Origin: Litchfieldia sinesaloumensis
GTDB taxonomy: Bacteria > Bacillota > Bacilli > Bacillales > Bacillaceae_L
Direction of reading: 5' to 3'
Assembly: GCF_900156865.1 (NCBI RefSeq)
Contig: NZ_LT732529.1
Location: 2,215,805-2,279,804, forward strand
DNA length: 64,000 nucleotides
Shown: positions 8,967 to 16,757 of the stretch, piece by piece
How positions within the stretch are numbered: the stretch's first letter is position 1
How the letters are laid out: the number at the start of each line of letters is the position of its first letter
The notes under the pieces: model-generated
The model's database searches: none
Told to the model about the DNA's origin: nothing
What the model saw: the letters and a program-made list of their open reading frames with translations, nothing else
Made by a program: the position numbers and the translations under genes

Positions 8967-10451
8967 TCATATTTTGCAATATTCTTTTAACAAAAATTTA
9001 ATTTCCTGTAAAATAACAGGATACTTTTCAAATCTGTCCATATTTTGAGATATAAGAGTTGATAATTCCTCGTATTGTTTAGTTTCTATATAATGATCAA
9101 TTAATAAACTCACAAACGTATAATAATCATGATCTGAAAGTTGAGGATGTAAATGCTCGATTATTACTTTTTCATATTCGGTTCTAGATAACTGTTTTCG
9201 ATAGAGCCTGATTTGTGAAACCATCGTATTAAAAAGTAATTGCTTCGTGACATCTGGCTCATCAAGATTAACTTGGTCTCTTTCTTCTAGCTCATTTTCA
9301 TCTATTATGTCTATACGATCACTATTAAATGTATCTTCATCCAGAGTGTCTGTTTCAAAACTTTCATTGGTTGATTCGTTCTCCGGCTGTGATTCGATAG
9401 AGTTTATTTCCTCTATTTCAATCTCATCGTTCCGAATAAGTTCAGGTTCATTCGTAGTTTCCTCTTCTTCGTCTAATTCATCTTCTTCAAAAACAGAAAT
9501 ATCGGAATCTAATGGATCTACTTCTTCTATTTCATCTACATTGGATAGTTCATTTTGAATTTCTTCTTCGATTGCGCTATCTAGATGTGTATTCAGGTTC
9601 AATTCTTCAGTCGAGTCTTCCACTATTGTTTCAGTACTGTCTTCATCAGATGACCCATTACCATCGTTACCTTTGTCTTCGTTATTTACTTGTAAACTAG
9701 CAAAATCGATATCATCATGTTCAGGCTCTATGTGGGAAATGTCTTCGATAACTGCTATCTCATCCAATTCGAATGGCCCATTATCCTGTTGTTGATCGAC
9801 ATCAGGTTCATTGATTACGTCGTCATTACTTTCATCATTCTTATTCTCTAATTCCATTTCTAATTCTTTTAACAAATCATCTATACTAGAATCCATACTT
9901 GTCTTTTCTTCTGGTTCATCCATGATTTCTTCATGAACCAGTTCATCATCAAGCGTATTATTGCCTTCAGAAAGTTCTTCCATTTCTATTGGTTCATCCA
10001 GAGTTTCATCGATAGGGTTCGTATCTACTTGATTTACTTCCACTATCTCTTCTGGTAAAGATGAAGAATCTTGTTGATTAGTTTCGACAATTGGTTGAGT
10101 ATCTTCTCCATGAATGACCTTACTACTACTGCGGATTTCTTTTTCTATGTCGTCTTCAAGTTCAAACTTAATCATTTTTTTCTCCGACTCTTGGTTGTCT
10201 TCGTTTTTCTCAAAGATCTGTCTTTCAAATCGAGTCGCCAATATATATGTAAACCCTATTGCTAGCAGTATTAACACAATCCCAGTTTGCCATACGCCCA
10301 TGATAGCTCTGGCAGCAAGGCCGATTATAAAGATAATAAATGCACTAACAAGAACAAGTAGTTTTCCCCTTTTTGTAAAACCAACTGGTAAAAAATAAAC
10401 GATAGGAAAAATTAATAGAAGCGATATAATTCCAAATATAAGATATTCCAA
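8967..10451 (-). CDS. Uncharacterised acidic membrane protein of the pilus locus
   Basis: I do not recognise this family. Three hydrophobic segments (about 2-22, 31-49, 53-72) are followed by a basic boundary (ATRFERQ). Then comes a region of about 320 residues extremely rich in Glu, Asp, Asn and Ser, probably disordered. A compact helical C-terminal domain (about 400-494: QLLFNTMVSQIRLYRKQLSRTEYEKVIIEHLHPQ... up to LLKEYCKI) ends the protein. It is placed between pilO and the PRC-barrel gene, on the same strand. By position it could be a membrane anchor or adaptor for the cytoplasmic side of the pilus machine. Part of the acidic region is low complexity, which makes homology searches difficult. 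Confidence 0.75.
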   Translation of the reverse strand: MEYLIFGIISLLLIFPIVYFLPVGFTKRGKLLVLVSAFIIFIIGLAARAIMGVWQTGIVLILLAIGFTYILATRFERQIFEKNEDNQESEKKMIKFELEDDIEKEIRSSSKVIHGEDTQPIVETNQQDSSSLPEEIVEVNQVDTNPIDETLDEPIEMEELSEGNNTLDDELVHEEIMDEPEEKTSMDSSIDDLLKELEMELENKNDESNDDVINEPDVDQQQDNGPFELDEIAVIEDISHIEPEHDDIDFASLQVNNEDKGNDGNGSSDEDSTETIVEDSTEELNLNTHLDSAIEEEIQNELSNVDEIEEVDPLDSDISVFEEDELDEEEETTNEPELIRNDEIEIEEINSIESQPENESTNESFETDTLDEDTFNSDRIDIIDENELEERDQVNLDEPDVTKQLLFNTMVSQIRLYRKQLSRTEYEKVIIEHLHPQLSDHDYYTFVSLLIDHYIETKQYEELSTLISQNMDRFEKYPVILQEIKFLLKEYCKI

Positions 10452-10581
10452 GCTGTTCTCACATCTTTCTATAATTTCTTAGTGATACAGTGATTTTTCA
10501 TATGTTGCATATCCCCCCGAAAACGCAACTCTTTGTTATTTTATACGAATATAATCATTTTATAAAATAACACTCATTAAA

Positions 10582-10602
10582 ACGAGACATGTCATGCCTC
10601 GT
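10582..10602 (-). terminator. Weak hairpin after pilO, possible attenuator
   Basis: An ACGAG..CTCGT palindrome followed on the minus strand by only three to four T lies between pilO and the acidic membrane protein gene. It may lower read-through into the last two genes. The short T tract makes full termination doubtful. Confidence 0.45.
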
Positions 10603-10616
10603 CATTATGAGATTTT

Positions 10617-11390
10617 TTATTCGTCGTCACTACTGTCTTCTTCTAAACCAGTAGCTAACGGATTCTTCTTATTGCCAGGTGTAGGAACCGTAAGTATTGG
10701 TGCCTCATCAGCCAATTCAGTGTACTTTGGTGCGTAAAAAGACGAGATTGTGACATTGTATACAAGTGGTGCAGGAACTTGATCGGCTGAAGTTAATTCC
10801 GATGTACCTGTAAAACTCAACGTATCTACTTTTGTAATTCTTGTTTGGTGTTCAACTACAGATAAAAACTTCTCTAATTCGCGGTAATTTGGTGATTCAA
10901 CACTTAAGGTTACCGTGATTACACCTAAACCCTCAACTAGTTCTGGATCAATCGTAGCCGTTTCCTCAGGTTGTTTTGTTTCATCTTGAGTATTCTCCTG
11001 GTCTGTGTCTACCGTATTTTCAGCATTTACGTCTTCTGTTATTTCTTCAGGGTTCGGTACAAATTGACTTTCACTATACGACATGTTGATGACTTTACTC
11101 TCTGATAACGTCTCAGCACGTTCTATATCTAAAATAAGCTGCTCTACTAAAGGAATGACTGGTATTTTCTTTTGTATTTCAGTTGAACTAACAACTGGTT
11201 CATCATTTTGTTGTCTCTCAGAAACTAGCTCTAACAGTCTTTGTTCGGTTTTAAGACTGTTTTCAAGCTGTGCGATTTTTTGATTGACCGGATTTACAAG
11301 CATGAAATATGCAAGATACGCTGCGCCAAATACGATTACAATTGAAAGGATTAAAATCGTCAATTGTTTACGTGAAAAATGGAGAGTCAT
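10617..11390 (-). CDS. pilO: Type IV pilus alignment protein PilO-like
   Basis: PilO forms the inner-membrane alignment subcomplex with PilN and PilM. A short cytoplasmic N-terminus, a membrane helix (about 10-32) and a coiled coil (IAQLENSLKTEQRLLELVSERQ) are followed by a ferredoxin-like domain ending GVITVTLSVESPNYRELEKFLSVVEHQTRITKVDTLSFTG, typical of PilO. An acidic insertion (about 118-150, VNAENTVDTDQENTQDETKQPEET) interrupts the middle. The order pilM-pilN-pilO with one-base gaps supports the call. The C-terminus is acidic (EEDSSDDE). Confidence 0.88.
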   Translation of the reverse strand: MTLHFSRKQLTILILSIVIVFGAAYLAYFMLVNPVNQKIAQLENSLKTEQRLLELVSERQQNDEPVVSSTEIQKKIPVIPLVEQLILDIERAETLSESKVINMSYSESQFVPNPEEITEDVNAENTVDTDQENTQDETKQPEETATIDPELVEGLGVITVTLSVESPNYRELEKFLSVVEHQTRITKVDTLSFTGTSELTSADQVPAPLVYNVTISSFYAPKYTELADEAPILTVPTPGNKKNPLATGLEEDSSDDE

Positions 11391-11391
11391 C

Positions 11392-12084
11392 TTAATTCCC
11401 CTCCTTTTGTAATGAATTAAACGCTTCTTTATTAATGGTTAATTCAAACTGTGCATAGTACCTCGGCAACACATTGTTATTCTCATTCGTTTCAATCGCG
11501 GTATTAGGTATTGGTGTATTGTTGTCTTCATTGTTCTCCGGATTTTGTTCATTATTGGTCTCATTGCCCTGTTCATCTGCATTTTCAACTACTGTATTCT
11601 CTTCTAAAGGAGTCGTAGAGATATTGAACAACCTAACCGATTCAAAGTTCGGTGATTCATTTAGTAATGCTAAATAGTGGGCAACCTCGGTATTCGTATC
11701 AAATTGGACTTGAAAACTTATGACACCGGTATCGGAATAAGAAAAAGATTGTACGAATCCTCTTTCAGGTAATAAGCCTGTTAGGTGATTTAAAATCGGA
11801 ACCGTTTCAACAAAATAAGAATCTGCCCATTCAGTTGTTTGCTCTAACTGCAGCAGACTACTTGAATTATTCGCCACTGTACTTTCAGCTTCCGCCGCTG
11901 CACGCGCAGCTTGTGTTGCCTTCAGTTGATTGTTAAGATTCTCTTCAACTGCATTCACTTTGTTTAGTTGCAGGAACACGAACAGGATGGCAGCTATTGC
12001 AACAATTGCAATAAGTACCCCTATTAGTAAATTAGCTCTATTTCTATATTCTTTTCTAGGAAGTAAATTAATATCTACTAGCAT
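11392..12084 (-). CDS. pilN: Type IV pilus assembly protein PilN-like
   Basis: The short cytoplasmic N-terminus has the signature DINLLP, which in other PilN proteins inserts into a groove of PilM. It is followed by a membrane helix (about 20-42), a coiled coil, and a ferredoxin-like domain (FVQSFSYSDTGVISFQVQFDTNTEVAHYLALLNESPNFESVRLFNIS). An Asn/Glu-rich low-complexity stretch (about 165-205) is inserted before the last beta strand. The gene starts directly after the pilM stop and ends one base before the pilO start, so the three are translated from one message. Same caution as for pilO: fold and context carry the call, not sequence identity. Confidence 0.88.
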   Translation of the reverse strand: MLVDINLLPRKEYRNRANLLIGVLIAIVAIAAILFVFLQLNKVNAVEENLNNQLKATQAARAAAEAESTVANNSSSLLQLEQTTEWADSYFVETVPILNHLTGLLPERGFVQSFSYSDTGVISFQVQFDTNTEVAHYLALLNESPNFESVRLFNISTTPLEENTVVENADEQGNETNNEQNPENNEDNNTPIPNTAIETNENNNVLPRYYAQFELTINKEAFNSLQKEGN

Positions 12085-13059
12085 TTATTGCACCTCTTTA
12101 AGAGCTAGTCCTAGTGGTAAATAATAATGGTCCGGAAGTTGTTCAAACTGAGTAATCGTATGTACTTGGATTTCATATCTTTGATTAAGTGTTGACGTAA
12201 TGTCAGTAAGATATGGATGATCTCCACTCATTAAGATAGTGGTAACCCTATCTTTCCCTTGTGTCATATTAAAACTATAAAAATTCATGACATGCTCAAT
12301 CTCTTTCATTAACTCATCCATTAGAACTTCTAGTTTACTACTGTGGCTATTCCACCTTATATCAGCTAATGTACTTGATTGATTTTGTTGAATATCCCAA
12401 TCATCAATTGAAGTCTCAAGTGTAATATGTCTCATAAACAACGGGATATCACGATGAAAAATACTGAAATTAACTGATTGCAAATCAAATTGGACGAGCA
12501 GAGAATGTTCTTCTGCCTTTGTTTGACCACAAAAATGAAATAGACGATACATACAAAGGGGTGTAATATCAGCTGCTACTGGTTTTAAGTCAACCTCTTC
12601 TAACAGAGCTGAATACTCATTTGCCACATCCTCGGGTGCAGCAAAGATAAGAATCTCTTTTCTTGTTTCATCCTCTGAGAGTTTCTTAAAGTCTAGCACC
12701 GGTTCTTCAAAAGGTAGATGGATGGTTGTACCCAGTTCCAGATAGATATAGCCGATAATTTCATCGTCCTTAACCTCTTTTGGTATTGTTATCTTACGGA
12801 TCACAACAAATGGGTCTGGTATCACAAATTGAACGTGGTTCTTTTTTATTCCCCATTCTGACACACATTCATCCAGGATAAGAAGCAATGTATCTCTTTC
12901 AATAATCCTACCTTCTTGAATGACGCCAGGTGGTAGATATTTCTCACGAAACTTTTGAACAGTAATAGGGTTTGTTTGTTTCACACCCACATATCGAATT
13001 GCATGATCTTTGATGATAATATTCGCCATTTTGTTTGATGTAAAAAGTGTAAAAGCCAT
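12085..13059 (-). CDS. pilM: Type IV pilus actin-like protein PilM
   Basis: PilM is a cytoplasmic actin-fold ATP-binding protein that binds the PilN N-terminus and couples motor ATPases to the alignment complex. The segments PVAADITPLCMYRLF, LLVQFDLQSVNFSIF and TILMSGDHPYLTDI fit the family (the last is the adenosine-binding region). Its 324 residues are near the usual 350. A GGGG site lies 7 bases before the ATG. The glycine-rich phosphate loops are less conserved than in Gram-negative PilM, so nucleotide binding is likely but unproven. Confidence 0.88.
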   Translation of the reverse strand: MAFTLFTSNKMANIIIKDHAIRYVGVKQTNPITVQKFREKYLPPGVIQEGRIIERDTLLLILDECVSEWGIKKNHVQFVIPDPFVVIRKITIPKEVKDDEIIGYIYLELGTTIHLPFEEPVLDFKKLSEDETRKEILIFAAPEDVANEYSALLEEVDLKPVAADITPLCMYRLFHFCGQTKAEEHSLLVQFDLQSVNFSIFHRDIPLFMRHITLETSIDDWDIQQNQSSTLADIRWNSHSSKLEVLMDELMKEIEHVMNFYSFNMTQGKDRVTTILMSGDHPYLTDITSTLNQRYEIQVHTITQFEQLPDHYYLPLGLALKEVQ

Positions 13060-13078
13060 TATGTATCCCCTTAATAAA

Positions 13079-13840
13079 TCAAAGTACTATGAAATCAATA
13101 TACCATGCAATAAAGTCATTCCCAAAAAAGTATGCAATCAAAGTCCCTATAACAATCGAGGGACCAAACGGCATTGGTTTACCTTTTTTCACTCTACCAA
13201 GTGCCATTCCAACTAAACCAATCATGGTACCGATGATGGTAGAAAAGAAAAATGAGAGTAGCGTAAGTTTCCAGCCTAACACTAGTCCAATTACAGCATA
13301 TAGCTTAATATCTCCTCCACCCATGCCACCTTTACTTACAACGGCAATAAAGTAGAGAAGGAGAAAGCCAACAACACTTCCAAGAAGCATGTCCCACCAC
13401 GGATCGAGTGGAATAAAAATACGTTCAATGATGAAGATAGGTGCAAAAAAGAGGAGCACCTTATCTGGAATTATCATGTATGTAATATCAGAAACAAAGA
13501 CAATCATCAGCAAAGAAATTAATGTCCAGGCGACAATCAATTCTTTTGACCATCCCACCAAAAGTGGTGAAATCGTAAAAAGAATTGCAGTTACAAGTTC
13601 AACAGATGCATAAATAGGTGAAATGCGCGTCTTACATTTGCGACACTTTCCACCTTGGAATATGTATGAAAAAACAGGGATTAATTCAATAGCCGTAAGA
13701 TGATGCTTACAAGTAGGGCATGCAGATCTTGGATGAACGATGGATTGCCCTGCTGGAATGCGTAGGCCGACAACGTTGTAGAAGGAGCCTAATATAAATC
13801 CAATAATACTTATAAAAAAAACAGCTATTATATATTCCAT
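13079..13840 (-). CDS. comC: Prepilin peptidase/N-methyltransferase (PilD/ComC)
   Basis: This polytopic aspartic peptidase cleaves the short leader from prepilins at the cytoplasmic face of the membrane and methylates the new N-terminus. The N-terminal zinc/methyltransferase domain has C41-x2-C44 and C66-x2-C69. The catalytic aspartates are D118 (VSDITYMIIPD) and D177 in the GGGDIK motif. About seven to eight membrane segments follow. In B. subtilis comC occupies the equivalent place between folC and spoIIB and serves the ComG pseudopilus; here it sits within a full pilus operon and probably serves both systems. All key residues are present. Confidence 0.95.
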   Translation of the reverse strand: MEYIIAVFFISIIGFILGSFYNVVGLRIPAGQSIVHPRSACPTCKHHLTAIELIPVFSYIFQGGKCRKCKTRISPIYASVELVTAILFTISPLLVGWSKELIVAWTLISLLMIVFVSDITYMIIPDKVLLFFAPIFIIERIFIPLDPWWDMLLGSVVGFLLLYFIAVVSKGGMGGGDIKLYAVIGLVLGWKLTLLSFFFSTIIGTMIGLVGMALGRVKKGKPMPFGPSIVIGTLIAYFFGNDFIAWYIDFIVL

Positions 13841-13857
13841 CTACTCTACACCTTCAT

Positions 13858-13902
13858 AAAACAATATTGATAATCCAATAAGATTTAGGATTATCAATAT
13901 TG
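13858..13902 (-). terminator. Strong terminator after the major pilin gene
   Basis: A perfect 15-bp inverted repeat (13862-13876 with 13888-13902) is followed on the minus strand by TTTT and lies 11 bases after the pilin stop. It would separate abundant pilin mRNA from the pilD-pilM-pilN-pilO genes, a common design for major pilin genes. Confidence 0.88.
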
Positions 13903-13913
13903 AGTATTATTTA

Positions 13914-14357
13914 TTAGTTTAATACAACATCATCACGATCTAATTCCGAAGCGGTAAGTGCTGGTACATATACTACTGGTTTCTCATCAACAGATTTTAG
14001 AGTCACAGTGTAATCAGATGGGCTCTCTGCAGAAACATCCACGAGGCTCGCAGCCCCATCATATAATCCTGCTTTACCTGGAGATTTTGGCATTTCTTCT
14101 AGAAAACCTGCACTAACTAATTCTGTCATTGTATAATTTGTATCTTCATTTCCGATTTTTGCATTTTGAGCTTTTGCTAACTTAGCCGCATTTATCATTT
14201 GCTGAGCATTTGCAATATGCGCATCTTTTTTTGTATTATCAATCAATGAACCAATACTTGGCACAGCAATCGCCGCTATAATCCCTAAAATTACAATTAC
14301 CGCTAGTAGTTCAATTAACGTCAAGCCTTTTTGATTTTTCAGATGTTTTTTAAGCAT
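13914..14357 (-). CDS. pilA: Major type IV pilin
   Basis: The prepilin has a 10-residue basic leader (MLKKHLKNQK), cleavage after G11, and the class III signature GLTLIELLAVIVILGIIAAIAVP. Glutamate 5 of the mature chain (E16) is present. The mature pilin is about 136 residues, with an N-terminal helix of about 55 residues and a small beta-rich head. There are no cysteines, so the head is not disulphide-stapled, in contrast to many Gram-negative pilins. An AAAGGAGAGG site precedes the ATG. A stand-alone promoter region and a strong terminator around the gene suggest high expression, so it is taken as the major pilin. Confidence 0.92.
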   Translation of the reverse strand: MLKKHLKNQKGLTLIELLAVIVILGIIAAIAVPSIGSLIDNTKKDAHIANAQQMINAAKLAKAQNAKIGNEDTNYTMTELVSAGFLEEMPKSPGKAGLYDGAASLVDVSAESPSDYTVTLKSVDEKPVVYVPALTASELDRDDVVLN

Positions 14358-14404
14358 TTTTATTCCCTCTCCTTTTTTACAGAACTAGTCCATTTATACT
14401 ATTT

Positions 14405-14434
14405 ATTATAATGGCTATCCATGTAGAATACACT
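14405..14434 (-). promoter_or_regulatory. Candidate promoter of the pilin gene
   Basis: A perfect TATAAT (14405-14410, minus strand) lies about 48 bases before the pilin ATG in a 144-base gap after pilC. The -35 region (GTGTAT at a 17-base spacing) is poor, so an activator or another sigma factor may be needed. Confidence 0.42.
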
Positions 14435-14501
14435 ACTTATTTGTTGGAAACAGGGTAATTTTGATTACTTCATGTCATTTTTTGTCACAACAAGCATTTC
14501 C

Positions 14502-15707
14502 CTATTGAATTTGATTGAAAATATCGAACATTGGTACTAGAATCGCTGTGACTATAGTCCCGACTATTCCACTTAAGAAGACAATCATTAGTGGTTCAAT
14601 TAGTGACTTCAACTGGTCAGTTGTATTCTCTACATCATCTTCATAGAAATTCGCCACTTTACCAAGCATTTCATCTAGTGAACCGGTACCTTCACCAATT
14701 GCAATCATATGTGTAATTAATGGTGGAAACACCCAGTGCTTTTTCATCGGTTCAGTCATAGACTGTCCCTGTTCGAGTGATTTTCTTGATTGCTTAACAA
14801 CCCCTGCTATTACTTCATTCTCTACAATTGTTTCAACAACCGCTAACGCCTGTAGAATCGGTACAGAACTAGCTAACATGGAGCTTAAGGTTCTTGTCAT
14901 CCGAGCAAGAGCTGCTTTTTGTAATAGTGTTCCGAAAATCGGCATTTTTAATAAGACATAATCAAGATAATATCTTGTTTCTTTTCTCCGCTTAATCAGA
15001 GTGAAACCTAATAAAATGAAAATAAATAGGAGAACAATTAACCACCAAAATTGTTGCATAAACTCACTGGCATTTAAAACAAACCGGGTGATTGCTGGTA
15101 GTTCCGCTCCAAAATCGGCAAACATATCTACAAAGGTAGGAACTACCGAAACTAATAAAAAGATAACAACTGCTATCGCAACGATTCCAATCACTGCGGG
15201 ATATGCCATTGCTGACTTTACTTTTTGTCTCGTTTTATTTTGTTTTTCATAGTAATCCGCAAGATTTTCAAGGGTATCATCAAGATTACCCCCAACCTCA
15301 CCAACACGAACCATATTTGTAAACAAGGTTGTGAAGATTCGCTTATGCTTTGATGTAGCTGCTGACAGGGATATCCCCTCTCGTAAATCTTCTTCTACCT
15401 CTAATAAAGCATGTTTTAGTGGCTTACTACTTGTTTGATTCGCCAAAATATTCATCGTATCAACAATCGTGACTCCAGCCTTAATCAGGGTTGCAAATTG
15501 CCTTAAAAAGATAACAAAATCCTTATGCTTTACAGGACTTCCAATTGCAATTTCCTTTGTTAAAAGCGTCTCTGGAATTTCATTGATAACTGTTACTCGT
15601 ATCCCTTTTTGCCGGAGATTTGCAACCGCATCCGTTTTTGACGTTCCAGAAATTGTACCGGACTTTTTACCAAATTTATCTCGACCCTCATACTTAAATC
15701 TAGGCAT
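14502..15707 (-). CDS. pilC: Type IV pilus inner-membrane platform protein PilC
   Basis: PilC (GspF/T2SSF family) is the membrane platform that the PilB and PilT motors rotate or pull on to add or remove pilin subunits. Two repeated cytoplasmic helical domains (about 65-190 and 270-390) each start with FLRQFATLIKAGVTIVDT- or MTRTLSSMLASSVPILQALAV-like segments and contain the VGEVGG/IGEGTG motif pair. Three membrane helices are visible. The N-terminus (MPRFKYEGRDKFGKKSGTISG) is typical. The start overlaps the end of pilT by eight bases. Confidence 0.95.
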   Translation of the reverse strand: MPRFKYEGRDKFGKKSGTISGTSKTDAVANLRQKGIRVTVINEIPETLLTKEIAIGSPVKHKDFVIFLRQFATLIKAGVTIVDTMNILANQTSSKPLKHALLEVEEDLREGISLSAATSKHKRIFTTLFTNMVRVGEVGGNLDDTLENLADYYEKQNKTRQKVKSAMAYPAVIGIVAIAVVIFLLVSVVPTFVDMFADFGAELPAITRFVLNASEFMQQFWWLIVLLFIFILLGFTLIKRRKETRYYLDYVLLKMPIFGTLLQKAALARMTRTLSSMLASSVPILQALAVVETIVENEVIAGVVKQSRKSLEQGQSMTEPMKKHWVFPPLITHMIAIGEGTGSLDEMLGKVANFYEDDVENTTDQLKSLIEPLMIVFLSGIVGTIVTAILVPMFDIFNQIQ

Positions 15708-16746
15708 TATTAGTCAACTCCTGTAGGAATGGAGCTGCAATATCCTTTGAGATTGTCCCGGAGCGGACTAGCTCTAAAAGATGACTCTCCAGTGTATGCA
15801 TACCATCTACACGACTAGTCTGCATCACATTTTTGATTTGATGAGTTTTCTCATTTCGAATCAAGTTGGCTACAGCCGCATTGTTAACTAGGATTTCAGT
15901 TGCAGCTTTTCTCCCCTTCTTATTCACAGTTGGAAACAATCGCTGTGAAATGACACTTACGAGTACATTTGCAAGTTGAATTCTAATTTGCGGTTGCTGT
16001 GAAGATGGAAAAACATCGATGATCCGATCAACCGTTGATGGGGCACTAACGGTATGCAATGTACCTAGTACAAGATGGCCTGTTTCCGCTGCCGTAATTG
16101 CCGTTTGGATTGTTTCCAAGTCTCTCATTTCCCCAACAAGAATCACGTCAGGGTCTTGCCTAAGTGCAGCACGAAGGCCATTCGCAAAATTTAATGTGTC
16201 ACTTCCGATTTCTCGCTGTTCAATGATACTCGCACCATGCCTATGCAAATATTCAATCGGGTCTTCTAGGGTCACAACATGCTTGCTCATTGTCTGATTA
16301 ATAAACTGAATCATTGCGGCAAGTGTTGTCGACTTCCCGCTCCCGGTTGGACCTGTAACAAGAACTAATCCCTGTGGCCTCTGACAAATTTTCTTTAATA
16401 CTTGTGGTAGCCCGAGGTCCTCAATTGTAGGAATATCAGTGGGTATCACTCGAAATGCAATCGCCAATGTTGTTCTTTGTTTATAGACGTTAACCCGAAA
16501 GCGAGACACCCCTTCGATACCGTATGAAAAATCAAGTTCTCCTTTTTCTTTGAATTGCAGCCACATATCTTCTGGCATAATTGCTTTAGCTATAGACTCA
16601 ATCATTGCTGGTTTTATGATGTCTTTTCCGTATCTCTTTAAATCACCATTAATACGAAAGATTGGTGGGACACCAGCTGTAATATGAATATCAGAAGCTT
16701 TCAGTTCATGTGCTGAATGTAATATTTGGTCTATAATATCTTTCAT
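15700..16746 (-). CDS. pilT: Type IV pilus retraction ATPase PilT
   Basis: PilT is a hexameric AAA-type secretion ATPase that depolymerises the pilus and powers twitching and DNA uptake. Walker A GPTGSGKSTT is at 132-141, the Asp box (VTLEDPIEYLH) and Walker B (RQDPDVILVGEMRD) follow, and the His box is HLVLGTLHT. The N-terminal PAS-like part begins with ASDIHITAGVPP. A C-terminal ANLIRNEKTHQI segment corresponds to the AIRNLIRE retraction motif. At 348 residues it is a true PilT, not a second PilB. The B. subtilis competence operon has only ComGA and no PilT, so this gene is notable. Confidence 0.95.
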   Translation of the reverse strand: MKDIIDQILHSAHELKASDIHITAGVPPIFRINGDLKRYGKDIIKPAMIESIAKAIMPEDMWLQFKEKGELDFSYGIEGVSRFRVNVYKQRTTLAIAFRVIPTDIPTIEDLGLPQVLKKICQRPQGLVLVTGPTGSGKSTTLAAMIQFINQTMSKHVVTLEDPIEYLHRHGASIIEQREIGSDTLNFANGLRAALRQDPDVILVGEMRDLETIQTAITAAETGHLVLGTLHTVSAPSTVDRIIDVFPSSQQPQIRIQLANVLVSVISQRLFPTVNKKGRKAATEILVNNAAVANLIRNEKTHQIKNVMQTSRVDGMHTLESHLLELVRSGTISKDIAAPFLQELTNNA

Positions 16747-16757
16747 TTTTTCTCCAC

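Noticed and set aside
9247-9700. Ser-rich plus-strand ORFs opposite the acidic membrane protein
   Set aside because: They are reverse-strand shadows of its Glu/Asp codons (TCN and CTN runs), not genes.
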